Source: Bacteroidaceae bacterium
GTDB lineage: Bacteria > Bacteroidota > Bacteroidia > Bacteroidales > Bacteroidaceae
Length of the DNA stretch: 64,000 bases
Direction: 5' to 3'
Assembly (NCBI GenBank): GCA_902362375.1
Contig: CABIVS010000003.1
Coordinates: 223,541 to 287,540 of the forward strand
Shown: piece by piece, positions 1 through 10,100 of the stretch
Numbering within the stretch: the first letter of the stretch is position 1
Layout of the letters: each line of letters begins with the position of its first letter
Notes under the pieces: generated by a model
The model's input: only the letters and a program-made list of their open reading frames with translations
Database searches by the model: none
Told to the model about the DNA's origin: nothing
Made by a program: the position numbers and the translations under genes

Positions 1-968
1 CTGGTCATGCTGCTATCTTTAGGTATGGATAATTCAATTGCTTTTTCCAGATAGTTTACGCCTTCTTTTTTCCAGGAAGTTTTAGAACACGCCCGGCCGA
101 GATAATAAAGGAGATTGACATTATCGGGATCGTATTTACGGGCGACTTCCAAAAAATCATGGGCTTCGTAATATTTCTCCACTGCATAATAGCTAATTCC
201 CAGATAATAACAAGTGTGGAAGGTGCTATCTCCTTGGCTAACAAGATATTCATAACGCCGGATGGCAGTGGGATAGTCTCGTTTGAGGCAATATGCCAAG
301 GCATTCTGCCGGTTGACCGAGATATTGGTACTGTCAATTTGACGGTATTTTTCTGTAGCTTCGATGGCCTCATCGAAATATGAACCGGATATATTCAAAG
401 CTCCCAGTTTGGTGGCAGCCAGGTAATCGTCGGGATATTTCTCCTGAATATTGTAATAGCAACCTGCGGCAGGCAGAAGTTCGCCCATACCTTCAAAACT
501 TTGAGCTTGCAGATGCAGGACAATAGCGGAACTGTCTTTTTCCGTCATTAGACTACTTTCGCCAAGTGCATCGCGAAACTTTTGCTGGGTTAGGAGTAAA
601 CTGATATATTGAATACGTACATATTTGTTCTCCGGATTCAGATCAAGGGCGTGTCCGTAATATTTCAGCGCTTGATTGTATTTGGCCAGTGCCCGGCAGC
701 ATTCGGCTGCTTCAATGAATGCACGAGCATTGGTGGTATCGTTAGAGATAATTTCTTCGTAGGTGGATAGTGCCTCTGTGGTGAGTCCTAGTCCTCGCAA
801 CGCTTTGCCTTTCTGTAAGAGTAGGTGAGGGGTTGATTTCTTTTGGGCGATAAGAGAAAGAGCTGTCTCGTAATCGTAGTTTGCCATAGCTTCCTGAATA
901 TGGTCTGTGTGTTGTGCCATGAGAGGGATGGTGCAACCAAGGAAGAACAGAATAATAATCCGTTTCAT
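1..968 (-). CDS. TPR repeat protein, exported, 3' end cut by window edge
   Basis: The frame is open from an ATG at 968 down to base 1, giving about 322 residues without a stop, so the C-terminus lies outside the window. The N-terminus MKRIIILFFLGCTIPLMAQ is a signal peptide. The rest is helical repeat sequence with tetratricopeptide signatures, for example A-KYNQALKYYGHALDLNPEN and YYLGRACSKTSWKKEGVNYL, at roughly 34-residue spacing. TPR proteins are protein-interaction scaffolds; the partner cannot be told from the sequence. Likely periplasmic. It lies downstream of, and in the same direction as, the decarboxylase operon but is separated from it by a terminator hairpin at 1104-1135, so it is probably its own transcript. 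Confidence 0.85.
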   Translation of the reverse strand, partial: MKRIIILFFLGCTIPLMAQHTDHIQEAMANYDYETALSLIAQKKSTPHLLLQKGKALRGLGLTTEALSTYEEIISNDTTNARAFIEAAECCRALAKYNQALKYYGHALDLNPENKYVRIQYISLLLTQQKFRDALGESSLMTEKDSSAIVLHLQAQSFEGMGELLPAAGCYYNIQEKYPDDYLAATKLGALNISGSYFDEAIEATEKYRQIDSTNISVNRQNALAYCLKRDYPTAIRRYEYLVSQGDSTFHTCYYLGISYYAVEKYYEAHDFLEVARKYDPDNVNLLYYLGRACSKTSWKKEGVNYLEKAIELSIPKDSSMT

Positions 969-1103
969 AAAATCTTATTTTAGTTGTTTGACTTATTTGT
1001 TGCAAGTTACTAAAAATATTTTATTTACGAATTATTCGTAGATCGTTTTGGATAGATTAACGGAATGATAAGAGAAGATAACACTATGGCTGTATATAAA
1101 GAA

Positions 1104-1135
1104 CACCCGTGTCGCAACTGAATGTAACACGGGTG
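1104..1135 (-). terminator. Intrinsic terminator of the methylmalonyl-CoA decarboxylase operon
   Basis: A perfect 9-bp inverted repeat CACCCGTGT / ACACGGGTG with a 14-nt loop lies 59 bases past the oadB stop. On the minus strand it is followed by a T-rich run (TTCTTTATATA). Confidence 0.7.
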
Positions 1136-1193
1136 ATCTTTATATATATGTTTAAAGCATACCGAATGGAAATCCGGCAGGGGCATTTGTCTC

Positions 1194-2354
1194 TTACATC
1201 AAGAATCCAAGCAGGATACCGGCAGCAACTGCTGAACCGATCACTCCGGCAACGTTCGGCCCCATAGCGTGCATCAACAAGTAGTTGGTTGAATCGTATT
1301 CCAAACCGATTACTTGCGAGATACGTGCAGAGTCAGGAACGGCAGATACACCTGCGTTACCGATCAACGGATTAATCTTGTTGCCCTTCTTCAAAAAGAT
1401 ATTGAATATCTTAACAAAGATGACACCGGATGCAGTTGCAATGATGAATGACAATGCACCGAGAGCGAAAATCTTGATAGAGTCGAGCGTCAGGAATTCG
1501 GAAGCTTGCGTAGAAGCACCTACTGTCAGACCCAACAGGATAGTGATAGTATCAATCAACGGACCGCTGGCAGTATTAGCCAAACGACGGGTTACACCAC
1601 TTTCTTTCAATAGGTTACCGAAGAACAGCATACCTAGCAAAGGCAGACCGGAAGGAACCAGGAAGCAAGTCAGCAACAAACCGATGATCGGGAAAATCAC
1701 CTTCTCTGTGTGAGAAACTGCACGCGGCGGTTTCATGCGAATGACGCGTTCACTTTTGGTGGTGAGCAGGCGCATAATAGGCGGCTGTATCACTGGAACC
1801 AACGCCATGTAGGAGTAGGCGGACACCGCAATGGCTCCCATCAGGTTAGGTGCTAGCTTGGAGGAAAGGAAGATGGCCGTCGGACCGTCTGCTCCACCAA
1901 TGATACCGATAGCACCGGCTTGCATCGGGTCGAAACCCATTTCCAATGCGATCATGTATGCACCGAAGATACCGAACTGTGCAGCTGCACCGATCAACAT
2001 CAATTTCGGGTTGGAGATAAGTGCCGAGAAGTCCGTCATAGCACCGATGCCTAAGAAGATGAGCGGCGGGTACCAGCCGGAGGTCACTCCCTGATACAGG
2101 ATATTCAATACAGAACCTTCTTCATAGATACCGACTTTCAGTCCCGCATCCATATTAAAAGGTATATTACCGATCAATATACCGAAACCGATAGGAATCA
2201 GCAACATCGGTTCGAACTCTTTGGCTACTGCCAAATAGATGAACCCCAAACCCACAAGAATCATAACGATGTGCCCTACAGTAGCATTTGCAAAGCCCGT
2301 ATATGTCCAGAAGTCGGCGAGGTTATTTCCTAAAAAGTTTATAAAATCTCCCAT
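1194..2354 (-). CDS. oadB: Sodium-pumping decarboxylase beta subunit (OadB/MmdB family)
   Basis: Integral membrane subunit that couples decarboxylation of the carboxybiotin carrier to sodium export; here most likely part of methylmalonyl-CoA decarboxylase, judged from the neighbouring mmdA. About 386 aa, the usual family length, with many hydrophobic segments. The conserved family motif GGADGPTAIF (around residue 145) and the C-terminal SAVPDSAR and HAMGPNVAGVIGSA segments are present; the Asp in the first motif is a known sodium/proton-binding residue of the family. I chose the ATG at 2354; a TTG nine bases upstream (2363) would overlap the biotin carrier stop. The ATG start leaves one base between the genes, so translation is probably coupled. 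Confidence 0.93.
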   Translation of the reverse strand: MGDFINFLGNNLADFWTYTGFANATVGHIVMILVGLGFIYLAVAKEFEPMLLIPIGFGILIGNIPFNMDAGLKVGIYEEGSVLNILYQGVTSGWYPPLIFLGIGAMTDFSALISNPKLMLIGAAAQFGIFGAYMIALEMGFDPMQAGAIGIIGGADGPTAIFLSSKLAPNLMGAIAVSAYSYMALVPVIQPPIMRLLTTKSERVIRMKPPRAVSHTEKVIFPIIGLLLTCFLVPSGLPLLGMLFFGNLLKESGVTRRLANTASGPLIDTITILLGLTVGASTQASEFLTLDSIKIFALGALSFIIATASGVIFVKIFNIFLKKGNKINPLIGNAGVSAVPDSARISQVIGLEYDSTNYLLMHAMGPNVAGVIGSAVAAGILLGFLM

Positions 2355-2355
2355 A

Positions 2356-2787
2356 TTATTCAATAATTACGAGGTCATTACCTTCAAGAACAGAGTCACC
2401 TTTGTTTACGTTGATGGCAGTAATTTTACCGTCTTTATCCGCATTGATATTGTTTTCCATCTTCATGGCTTCCAATATAATGATAGTCTGGCCTTTCTTT
2501 ACAGTATCGCCTACGTTTACTTTGATGTCAAGGATAACGCCCGGCAGCGGAGATTTCACTCCCGATTTTCCGGTAGACGGAGCAGCTGGTTTCACTACTT
2601 GAGTAGGAGCAGTAGGAGCATTAGGCATAGGACGCACTGTTACTGGTTTCGCAGCAGGCTTCGGTTGTTTCTCCATTTCTACTTTATAGTGTGTACCGTT
2701 CACTTCTACATGAGCGATATTATCTTCAATATTTCCGATGGTCACTTTATAAGAGTTACCATTGATTTTATATTTGTATTCTTTCAT
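2356..2787 (-). CDS. Biotin carboxyl carrier protein of the decarboxylase
   Basis: 143 aa carrier that moves CO2 from the carboxyltransferase (MmdA) to the membrane subunit OadB. The C-terminal biotinyl domain spans about residues 75-143 and has the canonical EAMKM motif, so Lys109 should be biotinylated. A Pro/Ala-rich flexible linker (about 40-75), typical of this subunit, precedes it. The N-terminal 35 residues form a short beta-rich domain. Gene order between oadG and oadB and the one-base spacing to oadB place it in the operon. A biotin carrier of acetyl-CoA carboxylase is less likely because no biotin carboxylase is nearby. Confidence 0.93.
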   Translation of the reverse strand: MKEYKYKINGNSYKVTIGNIEDNIAHVEVNGTHYKVEMEKQPKPAAKPVTVRPMPNAPTAPTQVVKPAAPSTGKSGVKSPLPGVILDIKVNVGDTVKKGQTIIILEAMKMENNINADKDGKITAINVNKGDSVLEGNDLVIIE

Positions 2788-2811
2788 CGTTTTATTTTTT
2801 TATGGGGTGAT

Positions 2812-3729
2812 TTACTTTTTGGGAGTTTCACGCAAGGTGTAAATCTTCGAACTCCATGGTGAATAGCTACGTTTTACACGAGTGATGGTGAGTACCGTTT
2901 CTTCTACGTCGTGTACCTCATCCTGCATCTCGTGTAATGCCATAGAGATGGCAGCGTAAACTTCGCCCGGAGCTTGTGACAGCTCTTTCGCTTCTTGTTT
3001 GTCGATGCCTTTAGATTTCATAGCATTACGTTTGCTCAAATTTACGGCTACTTTTCCTACAATCTTGAAAGCAATAAAGAGAAGAATCAATCCGCAGAAT
3101 ACTACGCTCATGGCAGAAATAGACATTCCAATACCTTCAGCATCGTGTTCCTCAAATTTTTCCATTTTGGCATTACTGTCAAGAGTCTTATTGTTAGTGC
3201 TCGGAGTCACGTATTTGTCACCACTTCCACCTTTTACTTCCCACTCCATTGCTCCGTCGCTTATGCGAGCGTATGATTGGTCGGGACCGAGAGCGCCTGC
3301 CGGCACTACAATCTGGTCAAGCAACTTTCTGCCGGAGTCGTACAAGCCAATCCAGTTGGCAGTCTCCGGATTCAGCTTAAAACTGGTATGGAAAGTACCG
3401 CGGTTAGGCTCGCCGTCTGCCCAGAACAGAGCATGTTGACGTGGTTTCACTAATGTCAGTATATCACCTTTCGGGATAAAATAAGTAATTGTATCGCCCG
3501 GTTGGCTACTTACTTTCAGCAAACAAGCTGCCAGGTCGGCGCTACCGAATGATTTATTGAATATTTCAATCCATGCACTATGCAACCCGTAGTCGTCCTG
3601 AAAATTACTCTGATTGTCTATCAGGATTTCATTCAGTACCAACTTGTTGTTTGACTTTTGCTCTCCACAAGAAGTCAGCCCAATCAGCAACAGCAAAGAA
3701 AGGAATATTCCGATTTTGGTTTTGTTCAT
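2812..3729 (-). CDS. OadG-family sodium pump gamma subunit with N-terminal lamin-tail domain, lipoprotein
   Basis: Start set at the ATG at 3729, which gives a lipoprotein signal (MNKTKIGIFLSLLLLIGLTSC, the lipidated Cys being residue 21); the longer frame to 3780 would hide this signal and run into mmdA. Residues about 30-160 resemble a lamin-tail domain (LVLNEILIDNQ, SAWIEIFNKSF, DLAACLLK, YFIPKGDI, TSFKLNPE-ANWIGLYDSG). One membrane helix follows near residues 200-222 (ISAMSVVFCGLILLFIAFKI), then a charged cytoplasmic tail ending PWSSKIYTLRE, as in OadG/MmdD subunits that hold the complex together. Ordinary gamma subunits are under 100-130 aa, so the outer domain is an addition. It sits between mmdA and the biotin carrier. 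Confidence 0.85.
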   Translation of the reverse strand: MNKTKIGIFLSLLLLIGLTSCGEQKSNNKLVLNEILIDNQSNFQDDYGLHSAWIEIFNKSFGSADLAACLLKVSSQPGDTITYFIPKGDILTLVKPRQHALFWADGEPNRGTFHTSFKLNPETANWIGLYDSGRKLLDQIVVPAGALGPDQSYARISDGAMEWEVKGGSGDKYVTPSTNNKTLDSNAKMEKFEEHDAEGIGMSISAMSVVFCGLILLFIAFKIVGKVAVNLSKRNAMKSKGIDKQEAKELSQAPGEVYAAISMALHEMQDEVHDVEETVLTITRVKRSYSPWSSKIYTLRETPKK

Positions 3730-3760
3730 AATCGTTCTTGTTTTAATGTGAAAAGTTGGA

Positions 3761-5314
3761 TTACAACGGAATATTACCATGCTTCTTAGCCGGATTACTC
3801 AATTTCTTAGTCTGCAACTGCTGCAAAGCACGGATCACGCGGAAACGTGTGTTGCGTGGTTCAATCACATCGTCAATGTAGCCGTATTTTGCTGCATTGT
3901 AGGGATTGGCAAACAGTTTCGTGTATTCTGCTTCTTTCTCTGCAAGGAATTGGGCAGGATTTTCCTGATCTTTAGCCTCACGTGCATACAATACTTCTAC
4001 TGCTCCTGCACCACCCATTACTGCAATTTCGGCAGTCGGCCATGCGTAGTTCATATCACCGCGAAGTTGCTTACAGCTCATCACGATGTGAGAACCTCCG
4101 TAAGATTTACGTAATGTGATAGTAACCTTGGGCACAGTAGCTTCACCGTAAGCGTACAACAGCTTAGCTCCATGAAGGATAACACCGTTGTATTCCTGCC
4201 CTGTTCCCGGAAGGAATCCCGGTACGTCTACCAACGATACGATAGGAATATTGAATGCATCACAGAAACGGACGAAACGTGCACCCTTGCGAGATGCATT
4301 GCTGTCGAGCACACCAGCCAGATACTTGGGCTGATTAGCAACGATACCTACTGACTGGCCGTTGAAACGGGCAAAACCGATGATGATATTCTTTGCATAA
4401 TCTTTCTGGATTTCAAGGAATTCACCGTTGTCCACGATAGCGCCGATTACTTCGTACATATCATACGGTTTAGTTGGGCTGTCGGGAATGATATCGTTCA
4501 AAGAATCTTCCAAACGGTCGATTGGGTCTGTACAATCTACATAAGGAGCTTCTTCAAGATTATTTTGAGGAATAAAGCTTAACAGTTTACGAATCAGTTC
4601 GAAACCTTCTTCTTCTGTTTTAGCGGTGAAGTGAGTCACGCCTGATTTTGTGGAGTGAACGCTTGCACCACCGAGGTTTTCTTGGCTAACATCTTCACCT
4701 GTTACGGTTTTCACAACTTTTGGTCCGGTAAGGAACATATAAGAAGTGCCTTCCATCATCAGCGTGAAGTCGGTCAGAGCCGGAGAATAAACAGCACCAC
4801 CGGCACAAGGACCGAAGATACCGGAAATCTGTGGGATAACACCGGAAGCAAGGATATTGCGTTGGAAGATTTCTGCATAACCGGCCAAAGCATTGATACC
4901 TTCCTGGATACGTGCACCACCCGAGTCGTTGATACCGATGCAGGGAGCACCCATTTTCATTGCCTGATCCATGATTTTACAGATTTTCAGTGACATTGTT
5001 TCTGACAGTGAACCGGCAGAAACGGTAAAGTCCTGTGCGAACACATATACCAAACGTCCTTCGATCGTACCGCAGCCGGTCACTACTCCGTCGCCCGGAT
5101 AATGTTTTTTATCCATACCGAAGTTCGTGCATCTGTGCTCAACGAACATGTCCATTTCTTCGAAGCTACCCTCATCAAGCAGCATAGCCAGACGCTCGCG
5201 TGCTGTGTATTTCCCTTTTTCATGTTGCTTCGCAATTGCTTTTTCACCGCCTCCGATACGTGCTACGGCACGGCGTTCAATAAGCTCTTTAATTTTTTCA
5301 AGTTGATTACTCAT
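3761..5314 (-). CDS. mmdA: Methylmalonyl-CoA decarboxylase / propionyl-CoA carboxylase carboxyltransferase subunit
   Basis: Cytoplasmic carboxyltransferase that transfers the carboxyl group of methylmalonyl-CoA to the biotin carrier, giving propionyl-CoA. 517 aa, full family length. The crotonase-like fold motifs are present: N-terminal [21 protein letters not shown], the acyl-CoA binding stretch [14 protein letters not shown], the second half [15 protein letters not shown] and [14 protein letters not shown], and [13 protein letters not shown]. Next to a membrane OadB and a single biotin carrier, and without a biotin carboxylase, the sodium-pumping decarboxylase role is favoured over carboxylation. 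ATG at 5314; 28 bases separate it from the epimerase. Confidence 0.93.
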   Translation of the reverse strand: MSNQLEKIKELIERRAVARIGGGEKAIAKQHEKGKYTARERLAMLLDEGSFEEMDMFVEHRCTNFGMDKKHYPGDGVVTGCGTIEGRLVYVFAQDFTVSAGSLSETMSLKICKIMDQAMKMGAPCIGINDSGGARIQEGINALAGYAEIFQRNILASGVIPQISGIFGPCAGGAVYSPALTDFTLMMEGTSYMFLTGPKVVKTVTGEDVSQENLGGASVHSTKSGVTHFTAKTEEEGFELIRKLLSFIPQNNLEEAPYVDCTDPIDRLEDSLNDIIPDSPTKPYDMYEVIGAIVDNGEFLEIQKDYAKNIIIGFARFNGQSVGIVANQPKYLAGVLDSNASRKGARFVRFCDAFNIPIVSLVDVPGFLPGTGQEYNGVILHGAKLLYAYGEATVPKVTITLRKSYGGSHIVMSCKQLRGDMNYAWPTAEIAVMGGAGAVEVLYAREAKDQENPAQFLAEKEAEYTKLFANPYNAAKYGYIDDVIEPRNTRFRVIRALQQLQTKKLSNPAKKHGNIPL

Positions 5315-5342
5315 GAGTTCTTGTTGGTTTTAGAGTTTATGA

Positions 5343-5747
5343 TTAATGTTCGCAGAGTTCTGTTAACACGCCCAGAGTTGATTTCGGGTGAAGGAAAGCG
5401 ATATTCAAACCTTCAGCACCTTTGCGGGGAGCTTTGTCGATAAGGCGGATTTCTTTGCTTTCTGCTTCTGCCAAAGCATTAGCTACGCCATCTTCTACAG
5501 CAAATGCAACGTGATGAACACCTGCACCTTTGTTTTCAATAAATTTGGCAATGGTACTTTCAGGGCAAGTCGGTTCCAACAGTTCGATTTTGGTTTCACC
5601 TACTTTTAAAAAAGCGGTTCTTACTTTCTGATCTTCCACTGTTTCAATGTTGTAACACTTCAGACCTAATACATTTTCGTAGTAAGGAAGGGCTTCTTCA
5701 ATGCTTTTTACAGCAATGCCCAGATGTTCAATGTGTGAAATCTTCAT
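5343..5747 (-). CDS. mce: Methylmalonyl-CoA epimerase
   Basis: Interconverts (R)- and (S)-methylmalonyl-CoA, linking methylmalonyl-CoA mutase to the decarboxylase encoded just downstream in the succinate-to-propionate route. 134 aa from the ATG at 5747 (MKISHIEHLGIAVKS); the upstream in-frame extension to 5786 lacks similarity. A glyoxalase/VOC fold is clear: metal ligand His in HIEHLGIAV, GAGVHHVAFAVED in the second half, and a C-terminal Glu in LTELCEH. First gene of the five-gene minus-strand operon. Confidence 0.93.
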   Translation of the reverse strand: MKISHIEHLGIAVKSIEEALPYYENVLGLKCYNIETVEDQKVRTAFLKVGETKIELLEPTCPESTIAKFIENKGAGVHHVAFAVEDGVANALAEAESKEIRLIDKAPRKGAEGLNIAFLHPKSTLGVLTELCEH

Positions 5748-5922
5748 AACTATACTTTTTTTATTTGGTTTTAAATCTGTGCTCATAAGGCATAAAACAG
5801 CACAAAGAAAGACAATTCTTACCTAATAAAGAAATATTTCTGCATTTAATTGTTGGGTGATAAAGCAGAAAAAATGGTGGACAAGGAACATAAAGAGTTG
5901 TTTTGTAATCTTGAGATTACAT

Positions 5923-6921
5923 TTAGATGTAAAATTTGACTAAGAGTTTGTTCAGCCAATTCCAGTTGACGCGGAACCAGCGGCGGGTACTACTTTGTTT
6001 TCCTCCGAAGCGGAGAACAAAATCACGATAGCCGTGTCTGCGGAACGGAAGACCCACATCCATAAATTCCATGTGGCGGAATCCTCGCTGGTGTGCATCT
6101 TCCAATGCTTTCCAAACGGCTAGCACGCCCGGATATTGAAGTGCGTACGTCTTTCTCATTCCTCCTGAAAACCAGAGGTATGCATCGTCTCCCGAATAGA
6201 TGCAGACGGAACCGCCGATGATTTTCTCTTTATATTTTACAACGAATATTTTTGCTAGTTTTCCTTTAATTAGCACGCTGTTCATGTGACGGAAGAAATC
6301 GTTGGCAGGAAAATATCTGCGTATGCGGGAAGAATAGACTTTGTGTAGCATTCGTGAGAAGGCGTGTATTTCTTCCACTGTATGTGCTTCCTCTACTCTG
6401 GCTCCATTTTTGAGTCCTTTTTTGATCTGCCGGATGCGCGACGGACTGAATCGGTCTTCCGTCTTTTTCATGCTGTGTAACGAATTGCGTACCCGTAACC
6501 AGTTGACAGGGAAATAATCGTTGGCTCTGAAAACCCGATAGCCGAACATCGAATTGTTCAGGTTTCGGAATTCGATCAGGACACAGCTGCGCGATGCTTC
6601 CTGCGTGAGATGTTCGAGCATATCCCCAAAGACTTCTTCTGCTTTCTCTTTATTGTCAGAAAGGGATTCGTCCAGAAATTCACCTTCGCTATATACTACA
6701 CAATGTTTCACTAAAGAGGAAGGAAGCCACTTTTTAGCTTTGCGGATAGCGGCGAGCAGGCGTGCCACAGGTTTGCCGTCTTCCGTTGCGACTATTAATA
6801 AAGGAGTATACCCGGGAGTTGCTTCATAAATCTGAAATAACTCTTTGGAATGGAAGGTGTTTTTTCCCGGTAATTCAGGAATATCCTTCCCTTGATAATA
6901 TGTCGTTAGTTTAAGTGGCAT
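5923..6921 (-). CDS. GNAT/FemAB-like acyltransferase
   Basis: 332 aa, no signal peptide, likely cytoplasmic. The central part (about 160-300) looks like the acetyltransferase fold used by FemAB/BioF2-like proteins: RIRQIKKGLKNGARV, FSRMLHKVYSSRIRRYFP, AKIFVVKYKEKIIGGSVCIY, DDAYLWFSGGMRK, GVLAVWKALEDAHQRG and HMEFMDVGLPFRRHGYRDF. Such enzymes transfer acyl or aminoacyl groups to cell-envelope precursors or peptides; the substrate here cannot be read from the sequence. It stands alone between the decarboxylase operon and a SusC gene, on the opposite strand to the latter. Confidence 0.7.
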   Translation of the reverse strand: MPLKLTTYYQGKDIPELPGKNTFHSKELFQIYEATPGYTPLLIVATEDGKPVARLLAAIRKAKKWLPSSLVKHCVVYSEGEFLDESLSDNKEKAEEVFGDMLEHLTQEASRSCVLIEFRNLNNSMFGYRVFRANDYFPVNWLRVRNSLHSMKKTEDRFSPSRIRQIKKGLKNGARVEEAHTVEEIHAFSRMLHKVYSSRIRRYFPANDFFRHMNSVLIKGKLAKIFVVKYKEKIIGGSVCIYSGDDAYLWFSGGMRKTYALQYPGVLAVWKALEDAHQRGFRHMEFMDVGLPFRRHGYRDFVLRFGGKQSSTRRWFRVNWNWLNKLLVKFYI

Positions 6922-7004
6922 CTAGGTACAAATTTACACTTTTTATTCTTTATTCAACAACAAAACGGAGAATTTGTTGGAGATGCTTGAAGTAAAGTGC
7001 TGTT

Positions 7005-7012
7005 TATCTTTG
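7005..7012 (+). promoter_or_regulatory. Bacteroides-type -7 box for the first susC gene
   Basis: TATCTTTG matches TAnnTTTG; a TTG at 6987-6989 could be the upstream element. It would give a leader of about 140 nt before the ATG at 7160. Nothing else is evident in the 238-bp gap. Confidence 0.55.
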
Positions 7013-7159
7013 CGAATTTATTGGAAAAAATATATCTTTTAAGAGAAAAATGGTATAAAAGGTGAGTACGTGTATAAATTATGTTCGTCATAATTATGAT
7101 TATAATCAAATAGTTTTTGCAAAACAACGAGAATTAATATTAACTTTAAATTAGAACGA

Positions 7160-10100
7160 ATGAGATACAATGCATTTGTTGAAGCATGGAAGAATCATCA
7201 TAGACGCGCTTCCATGATTTTAGGGCTGTCTTTATTGTATGCCCCTCTGTCATATTCTGTTTATGCAGAAGATGGAGTCTCTAATACTATGGTGCAAGTT
7301 GTCACACAAACGAAAACTGTGAAAGGAACTGTTGTTGATGAAAGCGGGGAGCCACTGATTGGTGTTTCTATTGTTGTGAAAGGAACAAGTACAGGTACGA
7401 TTACTGATTTTGACGGTAACTTTTCTATCAATCTTCCAGCGGGAAGAAAAGAACTGGTCATTTCTTATATCGGTTATAAAGAACAAACTGTAACAGTGGC
7501 GGGGAATGGACCGGTCAATGTGAAAATGGTTTCGGATACAAAGGCATTGGATGAGGTTGTTGTGGTAGGTTACGGTACGATGAAAAAACGCGATTTAACC
7601 GGGGCTATCACTTCTGTAAAAAGTGAAGATGTCGTAATGAACCCGGGCTCGAATCCGATGCAGGCTTTGCAAGGTAAAGTAGCAGGATTGGACATTACGC
7701 GTGAATCGGGACAGGCCGGTTCGGGAGTAAAGATGCAGCTGCGTGGTAACCGGTCATTCCAGAAGGATTCTGGAAATCCTTTATTTATAATTGATGGTAT
7801 GCCAGGGGATTATTCTACATTGAATCCTAATGATATTGAAAGTATTGAAGTTTTAAAAGATGCTTCCTCAACGGCTATTTATGGTTCGAGTGGTGCAAAT
7901 GGTGTTATTTTAATTACTACAAAAGGCGGTAAGGAAGGTAAAGCTATAGTTAATTTTAATGCGTATGTAGGTGTAAACGGCTGGTCAAGAACACCGGAGA
8001 TGCGTAGTGGAGAGAGCTATATACAAACATTGAGAGATGCTTCTATTGGTGCTGGTGATGGACGTTGGAGTTCAGTTGCAGATGATAAAAATCTGTTTAC
8101 TACTGATGCTGAATGGAATGCGCATCAAAATGGACAATATATAGACTGGGTGGATGCTTTGTTGAAAACTAGTGTAACACAGAATTATTCAGTTTCTGTG
8201 GCCGGTGGAACGGAAAAAACAAAAGCCTATTTTTCTCTGAATTTTTCTAATGAGGATGGGCAGTTTGCACAAGATAGCTATAAACTTTATTCATCTAAAA
8301 TCCGGGTAGACCATAAGATTAAGAACTGGATGAAGGTTGGGATTGATACGCAGTTATCCTATGTACATCAAAATAAAGCTGATTCTGATTTGCAGACTTT
8401 GATGGCATCAAATCCCCTTGGAACTTTGTATAATGAAGATGGGAGTATAAACCCTCAACCAGTTGCCGACCCTTCATCTACAGTATATAATTATCTTTTG
8501 AATGAGGATAAAAGTTTGTATCGCAATCAGGCCCAAAACCTCAAAGTATATTTTAATCCTTATTTGGAAATCACTCCTCTTAAAGGATTGACTTTTATTA
8601 CTCGTGCCGGTGCCAGTTTGGGATATTCACGTAGCAATACTTTTACCGGAGAGGGATCTGTTCAATGGTATAAAGCAAATCAAACGGCAGATGGCATTAA
8701 GGCACAGGTAAAAGACAGCCGTTCGTATAACTATAAATGGGAGAATATACTTACCTACAATTTCCAAATTAAGAAAGTACATGATATAACTCTTACCGCG
8801 GTTACGTCTTGGAATCATAATCGTAGTGATGTCACTACTTTGTATCAGAAAGGTGTTTCTGATAATAAATTCTTATGGCATAATATTCTTGACGGTAATT
8901 CTGCAACTTCGGGAAGTACTTCATATAGCATGTCTAAAGGAATGGGATATGTCGGTCGTTTGAATTACTCATATTTGGGCAGGTATTTGCTCTCTGCATC
9001 TGTTCGTCATGACGGATCTTCCAGACTGGCAGAAGGTAATAAATGGGATACCTTCCCGGCTTTTTCTTTGGGCTGGAGAATTTCTGACGAGAAATTTATG
9101 GAGAGTACGACAAATTGGTTGAGCAATCTGAAAATTCGCTTTGGATACGGTGTTACAGGTAGTACGGCAGGTATTGATCCTTACTCTTCTGCTGCGTCAT
9201 TGGATGCTACTTCTGTCAATATGGTGTTAGGGGGTGTTTTGACGCCTATTTATAAGTTCTCACAGAATATTCCAAACTACTTGCTTACGTGGGAAAAGTC
9301 ATATAATACCAATATCGGTATTGATGCTGCGTTCCTGAATAATCGTATTGATGTTAGTATGGAATATTATAATACAAAAACGAAAGATGTTATATGGAAT
9401 AAAGCTCTTCCTGTTGTAAACGGTGCATTCTCACCAGATGGTGGAACTACAGCGAATTATACCACAAATTTGAATATGTGTGAGACCAGCAATAAAGGTT
9501 TTGAGTTGGCTCTTAATACACGCAATATTATAACAAAGAATTTTACTTGGAGCTCTAGTGTGACTTTCAATCATAATAAGGAAGAAATTACTAAATTGTC
9601 CGGTGGAGATTCTGATGTGCTTAATAATGGTGACACTGGATATGCATTGGCATTGGGAGAAGCTATTAATTCTTATTATCATTATAAGTTGGACGGTGTA
9701 TGGCAAAAGGGGGAAGAGACTGATGCGGCAGTATTTGGGGCTGCACCTGGTGATTTGAAAATCAATATACCTAATTTGGTAAAGGAGGCAGATGGCAGAT
9801 TCTATAAGATTGATGAGGAAACGGGGCGTGCTGCCGTAGATGCAAATGGTAATGTTATTTATTATACATCTGATAATAAATATACTCCAAGTGATGCGGA
9901 TTATCAAATCTTGGGTCACAATTCTCCGGATTGGTCTTTAGGTTTTCAGAATAATTTCACTTGGAAGGACTTTGATTTAAGTATATTCGTGTATGCACGC
10001 TACGGACAGATGTTTGCCTATGATATGCTGACATCTTATGACCCGAAGGGTATACGTAACTTCCCAACATATTTCAATTATTGGACGGAAAACAATCCAT

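Noticed and set aside
2239..2862. 207-codon plus-strand frame
   Set aside because: Lies across the oadB/biotin carrier junction on the other strand; no coding signs.
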